DNA from: Cryobacterium breve
GTDB lineage: Bacteria; Actinomycetota; Actinomycetes; Actinomycetales; Microbacteriaceae
Reading direction: 5' to 3'
Assembly (NCBI RefSeq): GCF_004402375.1
Contig: NZ_SOGJ01000023.1
Span: 124,001-188,000, forward strand
DNA length: 64,000 bases
Part shown: positions 58,912-64,000 of the stretch, piece by piece
Position numbering within the stretch: the first letter of the stretch is position 1
Layout: the number at the start of each line of letters is the position of its first letter
Notes under the pieces: generated by a model
The model's input: only the letters and a program-made list of their open reading frames with translations
Databases searched by the model: none
What the model was told of the DNA's origin: nothing
Translations under genes and position numbers: made by a program

Positions 58912-59076
58912 ATGAACGCCGTCGCCTTCACCGTCGCAATGGCCATTTTCGTCTTCGGTCTCTGGCTGTTCGGGTTCGCATTCGAGGTGACGGCCTGGCA
59001 GTTGCCCATTTTCCTCAGCGGAATCCTCTGCGTTTCCCTGGCCGTGGCCATTCCGGTCCAGGTTCTCCGCGACTGA
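58912..59076 (+). CDS. Small two-helix membrane protein (54 residues)
   Basis: A short gene starting MNAVAFTVAMAIFVFGLWLF and ending VAIPVQVLRD. It has two hydrophobic segments (around residues 3-22 and 30-50), split by EVTAWQLP. GAAAGGA lies eight bases before the ATG, which is a good ribosome binding site, and the third-position G+C is high. It sits alone between the SRAP and SMP-30 genes. Family not recognised; the function is unknown, as for many small actinobacterial membrane proteins. Confidence 0.72.
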   Translation: MNAVAFTVAMAIFVFGLWLFGFAFEVTAWQLPIFLSGILCVSLAVAIPVQVLRD

Positions 59077-59108
59077 CACCTTCGTTTTCCGGCCGGACAG
59101 CAGCATCC

Positions 59109-59954
59109 GTGCACGCCACACAGAGGACCGACCCGGTCGCCTTCCACGGTGAAGGTCCGGTCTGGTCCGAGAGTTGGGGCGGACTGCGCTGGGTTGATCT
59201 GTACGCCGGTGATGTGCTCTCCCTGCAGGGTGACACTGTCAGCCGCCGGCACGTCGGCAGTATTGCGGCGGCACTTCGTCCACGGCGCTCGGGCGGTGCC
59301 GTGATCGCTCTTGAGAGCGGTTTCGCACTGGAAGACGCTGCGGGCACGATCACCGATTTCGGTGCGCTGGAGCTTGACCCCGGGTTGCGGATGAACGATG
59401 GTGGCTGCGACCCGCATGGTCGCTTCTACTGCGGAACCATGGCCTACGACCAGTCGCCCGGGGCGGCACGGTTGTACCGGCTGGATCCGGACGGCACGGT
59501 GACTGTCGTCCTGGAGGGCCTCACCATCTCGAACGGGTTGGAGTGGAGCCCGGACGGCTCCCTCGCCTACTTCAACGACACCCCTAGCGGTCGGATCGCC
59601 GTGCTGGACTACTGCCGCGAGTCCGGCCTGACCGGGCTGCGCCGCTTCGCGGAGATCCCATCCGAAGACGGGTTTCCCGACGGCCTGACCGTTGACAGCG
59701 AGGGAGGTGTGTGGGTGGCTCTCTACGGAGGAAGCGCTGTGCGCCGGTACACGCCGGACGGCCGGCTCGACGGAATCGTGGACGTCGGCGCCACCAACGT
59801 GACTGCGTGCACGTTCGGCGGCAAAGAACTCAAGCAGCTCATCATCACCACCACGCGAGAGAACCTCAGGCCGGGGCAGGACCCGTTGGCAGGGTCACTC
59901 TTCGTGGCCGACGTCGGCGTGGCCGGCCGCCCGGTCCGGAAATTTGCGGGCTGA
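59109..59954 (+). CDS. SMP-30/gluconolactonase/LRE family protein
   Basis: A six-bladed beta-propeller lactonase-like protein of 281 residues. Family markers: HGEGPVWSE near residue 13 (metal glutamate), MNDGGCDPHGRFYCGTM near residue 95, ISNGLEWSPDG near residue 138 and GFPDGLTVDSEGGVW near residue 190 (metal aspartate). It probably hydrolyses a sugar lactone; the substrate is unknown. It starts at GTG. Its stop codon directly touches the stop of the converging DUF1345 gene. Confidence 0.88.
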   Translation: MHATQRTDPVAFHGEGPVWSESWGGLRWVDLYAGDVLSLQGDTVSRRHVGSIAAALRPRRSGGAVIALESGFALEDAAGTITDFGALELDPGLRMNDGGCDPHGRFYCGTMAYDQSPGAARLYRLDPDGTVTVVLEGLTISNGLEWSPDGSLAYFNDTPSGRIAVLDYCRESGLTGLRRFAEIPSEDGFPDGLTVDSEGGVWVALYGGSAVRRYTPDGRLDGIVDVGATNVTACTFGGKELKQLIITTTRENLRPGQDPLAGSLFVADVGVAGRPVRKFAG

Positions 59955-60602
59955 TCAGCGCAGCAAACCGGCCACAAGGTTGATCAGGGTCGCCAGGATG
60001 AAAGACCCGAACAGGTACGACAGCAGGCTGTGGCGTAGGGCGGTCATCCGGATGGCGTGTAACTGCAAGGTCGTGTCGGACACCTGGAATGTCATCCCGA
60101 TGGTGAACGCGAGGTACGCGAAATCCCCGTAGCTCGGCCGCTCGGCCTGGTTGAAATCCACACCGCCGGGCGTGCCCGAGTAGTACAGCGACGCGTACCG
60201 GAGAGTGAAGAGGGTGTGCACCAGCGTCCAGGAGAGCCCGACGCTGAGAACGGCTGCCGCCGCGAGCATGCCGCGCTGCGCACCAGTTGTGGCCTGGGTC
60301 CCAACCAGAAGCACCACCAGGGCGCCGAGACTTCCGAGGCTGCTGAGAAGGATCAGGATGTCGGCCGCGCCCCGGGATGAATCCTCCCCGGCTGCGTGGC
60401 GGGCCGTGCTCGCGATGTCCATCGGTCCGATGGTCAACCACACCCAGGAGACGTAGGTGACGCACGCTGCCGCCCAGCCGACGATCGGAGCCAGAGTCCA
60501 ATCCGCGGATACTCCGGTTGCAGCGCCGATTACGACACCCACCGAGAACATGCCGAGCAATCGGGTGCTCGAGCGGTGCAGCCGACGATTCTGCCTTGTC
60601 AT
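59955..60602 (-). CDS. DUF1345 family membrane protein
   Basis: A 215-residue integral membrane protein with about five hydrophobic segments and the family motif GVDFNQAERPSYGDFAYLAF near the middle, then TIGMTFQVSDT. The function is unknown. The ATG chosen (MTRQNRRLHRS) matches family length; the open frame extends 40 codons upstream without conservation. Confidence 0.88.
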   Translation of the reverse strand: MTRQNRRLHRSSTRLLGMFSVGVVIGAATGVSADWTLAPIVGWAAACVTYVSWVWLTIGPMDIASTARHAAGEDSSRGAADILILLSSLGSLGALVVLLVGTQATTGAQRGMLAAAAVLSVGLSWTLVHTLFTLRYASLYYSGTPGGVDFNQAERPSYGDFAYLAFTIGMTFQVSDTTLQLHAIRMTALRHSLLSYLFGSFILATLINLVAGLLR

Positions 60603-60693
60603 ATGCCGATCGTGCCACGTATGCGTGATGTCCCGGGACGCGCCAAGACCGTCAGGCGAGATGCCAGCCTGGGTCGGTAGTGTGAGGTAACGA

Positions 60694-61680
60694 ATGAACG
60701 GCGGTTCCACTGCAGGCCGCACTAACGCTGAAAGAGATCGCTGGATGTCAGAGAGCCCGACCGCGGCGTCGCCCTACGAGGTGCTCGGCGTCAGCCCGTC
60801 GGCAACCGACGACGAACTCCGTCGTGCCTACCGTCGTCTGCTCCGCCACACGCATCCGGATGTCGGCGGAGACGCCGCTTCCTTCCACGCCGTGCAGATT
60901 GCGTGGGAACGCATCGGAAGTCCGGGAAGCCGGGCCGACTACGACCGCCGTCGGTACCCGGAATCCACGGCCGAGCCGGTGCGAACCGCGTACGCGTCCG
61001 GTACCGGGCGCAGCCCGGCCACCCAGGCCGGACCGCGCGCACGTATGTACGGCCATCCGGGCGGTGAGGCGCGCCAGCGCTACCTGGACCTCCTCCGGGA
61101 GTGGGTCGGGCGTGGGCGCGCCATTGACGACCCGTACGAACCCGCGCTGATTCGTTCCGCGCCTCGGGAGATCCGGCACTGTCTGGCGAAGGCGCTGGCC
61201 GAGGAATCGACCGCGCAGCTCGTCTCGGGTCTTGGTATCGGCTTCACGGCTTGGCACGACGTGGTGGCAGGCACTCACCAGGCGAAGGTGGACCACGTCG
61301 TCCTCGGACCGGCCGGACTGTTCGCGGTCCTCTCCGAGGACTGGGGCGGAGCGGTTCAGCTTCGCCGCGGAGAGCTCGTCGGTGAGGCCCTCGGGCCCGA
61401 CGATCGGCCCATCGAGGAGGTCGAAGGCGCCGTGCGGGCCCTTGCGAAGTCGCTCCGGATCCGATTCACAGCGGTCCTGATCGTGCTGCCTGACGATGCC
61501 CTCACGGAGCCGCTGGCCGTTCCCGGACGCGGCCGCCGACCGACGGTCATCACCTTGCCCCGGTCGCGACTGATCGGAGTGCTCCGGAGCGGGCTACCCG
61601 GGATGGACCGTGGCAGTTTCGAGAAGGTGTTCGAGGTGCGCAGCCGCCTGCAGGACGGTATCCGGTTCACCTCCGACTGA
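60694..61680 (+). CDS. J-domain/NERD fusion protein
   Basis: A 328-residue protein with an N-terminal DnaJ domain (residues ~25-90: SPYEVLGVSPSATDDELRRA, then the HPD motif in RHTHPDVGGDAASF) and a C-terminal NERD-like region (around 185-290: GFTAWHDVVAGTHQAKVDHV, then LGPAGLFAVLSEDWGGAV). NERD is a nuclease-related domain of the PD-(D/E)xK type. A J-domain would recruit Hsp70 (DnaK). No glycine-rich or zinc-finger part of a true DnaJ exists. GAGG lies six bases before this ATG; ATG 60745 with GAAAGAGA upstream is an equally good start. The function is unknown. Confidence 0.8.
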   Translation: MNGGSTAGRTNAERDRWMSESPTAASPYEVLGVSPSATDDELRRAYRRLLRHTHPDVGGDAASFHAVQIAWERIGSPGSRADYDRRRYPESTAEPVRTAYASGTGRSPATQAGPRARMYGHPGGEARQRYLDLLREWVGRGRAIDDPYEPALIRSAPREIRHCLAKALAEESTAQLVSGLGIGFTAWHDVVAGTHQAKVDHVVLGPAGLFAVLSEDWGGAVQLRRGELVGEALGPDDRPIEEVEGAVRALAKSLRIRFTAVLIVLPDDALTEPLAVPGRGRRPTVITLPRSRLIGVLRSGLPGMDRGSFEKVFEVRSRLQDGIRFTSD

Positions 61681-61726
61681 CCCGGGCACGTGTCCGTAAG
61701 TCGCAGCGCTAGCCGCAGCGGAGGCC

Positions 61727-62602
61727 TCAGCGCAGGCCGAGCTTGTCAACCCAGTGGCGGAGGAACTTGGCACCCGCCGCATCGTGGATCAAGTCCCCTT
61801 CAACGATCACTGGGTAGGGGCGGTCGAGGATGCCGTCGGACGGCCGCACGTCCACGTGAGCCACGTCGTACCCGGCGGTGTGCAGATGGTCCGCCATCAG
61901 GTAGTCGCTACGCGAGTCCCCGACCGACCGCCAGACCAGGGGGAGCGAACCCGATTCGGAGAAGAAGGCCAGGGCCCGCTCCGCACCGCGGTCCTTGTCG
62001 AGGGTGACCGACTCGATGTCGGTGGAGATGATGGTCGGGTCGATCCGAAACCCCACGGCGCCGGCAGCGTCCGAAACGATGCGATCACCGAAACGGATGC
62101 CCAGCCCGAGTCCCACGAGCGCCGAGAATGCGGCCTCGGTGAACTCGGCGGCGGCCGTCTGGTACCGGGCGTCATCGGCATCCGTGCGCTGCTCGACGGA
62201 TACCATGGCCTGCTTCGTCTCGTCGAAGAACATCGTGTCGGCGAAACGGTCCGCCACGAGGGTGCGCAGCAGCTCGACGGCAGCAACGGGCAGGGCCACT
62301 GTTTCGTCGATGACGATGTCGCCTATGCCTTCGGCCGTGATCGGGAACCAGACGGCGCCCTTCTCGCAGACGCCGTACATTCGCATCGATTCAGGAAGGC
62401 CGGCAGCCCGAAGCGGCGCGACAACCTGCTCGCGGATGAAGGTTGACGACCGGCCGGTGATGAAGGCGATGGGAACGTTGGCTCCGGCCAGCCGGATGAG
62501 GTCCGTGATGATGCTGGGCGTGGCGATGGTGCGGGTGACGGGGCTGGCGATCGGCCCGTCCACGTCGAGGAGCAGGCCGAGAGGGGAGACAATATCGCGC
62601 AT
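61727..62602 (-). CDS. HAD superfamily hydrolase (Cof/TPP-like)
   Basis: A 291-residue HAD phosphatase. Motif I is LLLDVDGPIASP (nucleophile D13, partner D15), motif II the threonine in AFITGRSSTFI, motif III the lysine near TLDKDRGAERAL, and motif IV VGDSRSDYLMA. The cap layout (type IIB) is like trehalose-phosphate or sugar phosphatases, but no specific substrate can be assigned. AAGACT five bases before the ATG may be a leaderless -10 box. The next 243 bases upstream hold no gene that I can support. Confidence 0.85.
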   Translation of the reverse strand: MRDIVSPLGLLLDVDGPIASPVTRTIATPSIITDLIRLAGANVPIAFITGRSSTFIREQVVAPLRAAGLPESMRMYGVCEKGAVWFPITAEGIGDIVIDETVALPVAAVELLRTLVADRFADTMFFDETKQAMVSVEQRTDADDARYQTAAAEFTEAAFSALVGLGLGIRFGDRIVSDAAGAVGFRIDPTIISTDIESVTLDKDRGAERALAFFSESGSLPLVWRSVGDSRSDYLMADHLHTAGYDVAHVDVRPSDGILDRPYPVIVEGDLIHDAAGAKFLRHWVDKLGLR

Positions 62603-62845
62603 GCCTCAGTCTTTCACGGGCTGAGATTTCTGCGCGCCGTGCCGGTCCGGCTCGGCGCGCGGCGCCGGGATCAGCGTACCTCCATCGTCACTGTGCCGTT
62701 CGTGGTCGAGTCCCTGGGCGGCACCGCTCTGCGGGCGCGGGTGTCTGGAGCGGTGGCAGTCCTCCTGGCGGTCGACCTGCAGGGTGCGCGGCCTTGTCCA
62801 CGAGAGTAACCGCGACCGGTGCGGGAGCAACTATTCTTATCCGAG

Positions 62846-63208
62846 ATGATTACGCGACGAATGGCTGCACTGCGCCTCGATATTCCGCTCGAAATGGCGC
62901 AGCGCCACGATCTGCCCGCCCGGATGTCCGAGGCCGAGCTGGCTGAGATCGAGCGCACCCCGCCGGCGTGGCTCGTTCAGTCCCGTGCCAACCGCACCGG
63001 CAGGAAGCCGGTCTGGGTGGAACTTCGCTGCGAAGTCTGCGGGTTCTCCGAGGCCGCGCGCCCCAAGAAATGGTGGCCGGCGTTCACGTACCTGACCTGC
63101 GACTACCACGGTCCCGAAGAGCTCCCAGGTCCTGCCGCCGGTCTGAGTCGCACCGAGGTCGACGGCATCGGCAACGCCTTTATCGGCATCGTCGACGAAG
63201 CACCCTGA
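62846..63208 (+). CDS. Conserved small actinobacterial protein with Cys/His residues
   Basis: A 120-residue soluble protein: ALRLDIPLEMAQRHDLPARM, SEAELAEIERTPPAWLVQSR, then LRCEVCGFSEAARPKKWW and LTCDYHGPEEL. The CEVC and CDYH groups could bind zinc. I recall similar proteins in Microbacteriaceae under a DUF name but cannot assign it firmly. The ATG at 62846 is chosen with a TATTCT box eight bases upstream; GTG 62819 or ATG 62861 are alternatives. Confidence 0.75.
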   Translation: MITRRMAALRLDIPLEMAQRHDLPARMSEAELAEIERTPPAWLVQSRANRTGRKPVWVELRCEVCGFSEAARPKKWWPAFTYLTCDYHGPEELPGPAAGLSRTEVDGIGNAFIGIVDEAP

Positions 63209-63219
63209 ACTCTCACCCG

Positions 63220-63690
63220 GACATTCGAGCGCGGCGAAAGCCGGGGAACGCTCACGAGCTGAGGTCTGGGCGATCACGATCGCCGCATGCGTGCCGACGG
63301 CGCTGTTCGGGGCGACGGGGGAGAGTCTCTTCCAGCGGCTCTCCAGCGCCGGACCCACGGTGGAGGGTGAGGCAGGCCGGGCCGCCGACCTGCTGCGGGG
63401 TGATGACGGGAAGGACACGGAGTCGTTGTCCCTGCTCATCCACGGGGTCTACCTGTCAGCTCCGGAACGCGGCCCTGGCCTTGGCGGTGGCGACGCTGCT
63501 GAACGTCACGGGCACGACACCGCCGCTGAAGGTCAACGGCTACGGGGTGTCACGGGTCGGCGTCGAGCAGAGCGAGGGTCCGGCCGTCGTGCGGGAGATC
63601 CGGTACGACCGGCCCGACTTCGAGAAGGGCCCGTGGTGGGCGCCCCGGTGGAGGCATCCGATCCACGCTCGCTTCGGGAGGCGCGTGTAG
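63220..63690 (+). pseudogene. Frameshifted, 5'-truncated membrane transporter remnant (possibly MMPL)
   Basis: Two frames with good codon composition join at about 63460. The first, without a start codon, reads AEVWAITIAACVPTALFGAT, then GESLFQRLSSAGPTVEGEAG; the second reads RNAALALAVATLLNVTGTTP, then an end WWAPRWRHPIHARFGRRV and a stop. The first part resembles the N terminus of MMPL (RND-like) transporters, and the WWAP..HARFG end resembles their C terminus, so this may be what is left after frameshift and a large deletion. Family assignment is tentative. Confidence 0.4.
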
Positions 63691-63715
63691 AAGGCGGTTA
63701 CGCCGGATTCGCCGG

Positions 63716-64000
63716 TCAATCCCGCCCGACGGACAGGGACTGCCCGTCCAGGTCGTCGTGGTGGATCCGGTCGGCCAGCCTGCTCAGCGGCTCACCGCTA
63801 CCGCCCCACCGCTCGGCGATGATTTCCGCGGCGATGGACACCGCCGTTTCTTCCGGCGTGCGGGAGCCGAGGTCCAGCCCGATCGGGCTGTGCAGTCTCG
63901 CCAGGTCAGTCTCGGCTAGACCGGCCTCGCGCAGCCGGGTCAGGCGGTCCTCGTGGGTGCGCCGCGACCCCATGGCGCCGATGTACGCGAACGGGCCACG
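63716..64000 (-). CDS. xdhC: XdhC family protein, C-terminal part (continues past window)
   Basis: The reading frame runs off the window end; the first visible residues (RGPFAYIGAMGSRRT) are the conserved Rossmann part of XdhC/CoxI, followed by LARLHSPIGLDLGSRTPEE and AVSIAAEIIAERWGG. XdhC proteins help insert molybdenum cofactor into xanthine dehydrogenase and related enzymes. The internal ATG at 63973 is not the true start. About 95 C-terminal residues are visible. Confidence 0.9.
   Translation of the reverse strand, partial: RGPFAYIGAMGSRRTHEDRLTRLREAGLAETDLARLHSPIGLDLGSRTPEETAVSIAAEIIAERWGGSGEPLSRLADRIHHDDLDGQSLSVGRD

Noticed and set aside
62603..62845. Possible small genes between the HAD gene and the 120-residue protein gene
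   Set aside because: Several short frames are open on both strands (for example 62606-62830 minus), but none has a ribosome binding site, motif or convincing composition.

Overview
The window is high-GC DNA with dense, short-spaced genes and a strongly actinobacterial gene set: WhiA, RbpA, OpcA, DUF3097, DUF3099, GT4-type glycogen synthase, TreS, and a SUF operon with a built-in Rieske ferredoxin. Gene order and protein character suggest Microbacteriaceae, close to Cryobacterium or Leifsonia-like organisms; this is inference from recall, not a search. Nearly everything is core chromosome. I see no prophage, insertion sequence, CRISPR array, rRNA or tRNA.

Layout. 1-5.6 kb: 3' end of polA, a DUF885 peptidase and rpsA, whose stop codon lies inside a 17-bp tandem repeat. 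5.7-13.3 kb: coaE, then uvrB, uvrA (with a LexA box) and uvrC, the full UvrABC excision repair set. 13.3-20 kb: rapZ, whiA, sodA, the lower glycolysis set gap-pgk-tpiA, then secG and rbpA. 20-28.3 kb (minus strand): tkt-tal-pgi-zwf-opcA-pgl, one operon covering the pentose phosphate pathway plus the hexose phosphate branch point. 28.4-29.9 kb: a deleted remnant of ctaB facing an intact ctaA. 30-34.3 kb: sufB-sufD-Rieske-sufC-DUF59 iron-sulfur assembly operon, with an inverted repeat in its promoter and no sufR, sufS or sufU.

34.4-43.8 kb: a probable pseudogene, a TetR regulator, an ABC-F protein, a SURF1/small Cys protein/DUF3099 operon divergent from fabG, serB coupled to glgC, divergent glgA, an orphan ABC ATPase and rpmE type B. 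43.9-52 kb: DnaQ-like exonuclease, treS, alpha/beta hydrolase plus glycosyltransferase, histidine phosphatase plus sirtuin, SpoU methyltransferase and a D,D-carboxypeptidase. 52-64 kb: SGNH hydrolase, a large SF2 helicase, a trans-sulfuration enzyme divergent from an Lrp/AsnC regulator, cspA with a long leader, DUF3097, an SRAP (HMCES-like) protein, a 54-residue membrane protein, SMP-30, DUF1345, a J-domain/NERD fusion, a HAD phosphatase, a small Cys-containing protein, a frameshifted pseudogene, and the 3' part of xdhC running off the end.

Two themes stand out. First, at least ten genes have a TANNNT box ending 6-7 bases before the start codon and no Shine-Dalgarno sequence, which is the layout of leaderless mRNAs; genes such as sodA, gap, secG, tal, treS and cspA instead have clear ribosome binding sites. 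Second, three loci look decayed (ctaB, the 34.4-34.7 kb remnant, the 63.2-63.7 kb remnant). I did not find a convincing wholly new system; the best leads are the J-domain/NERD protein, the SUF promoter operator and the leaderless set.
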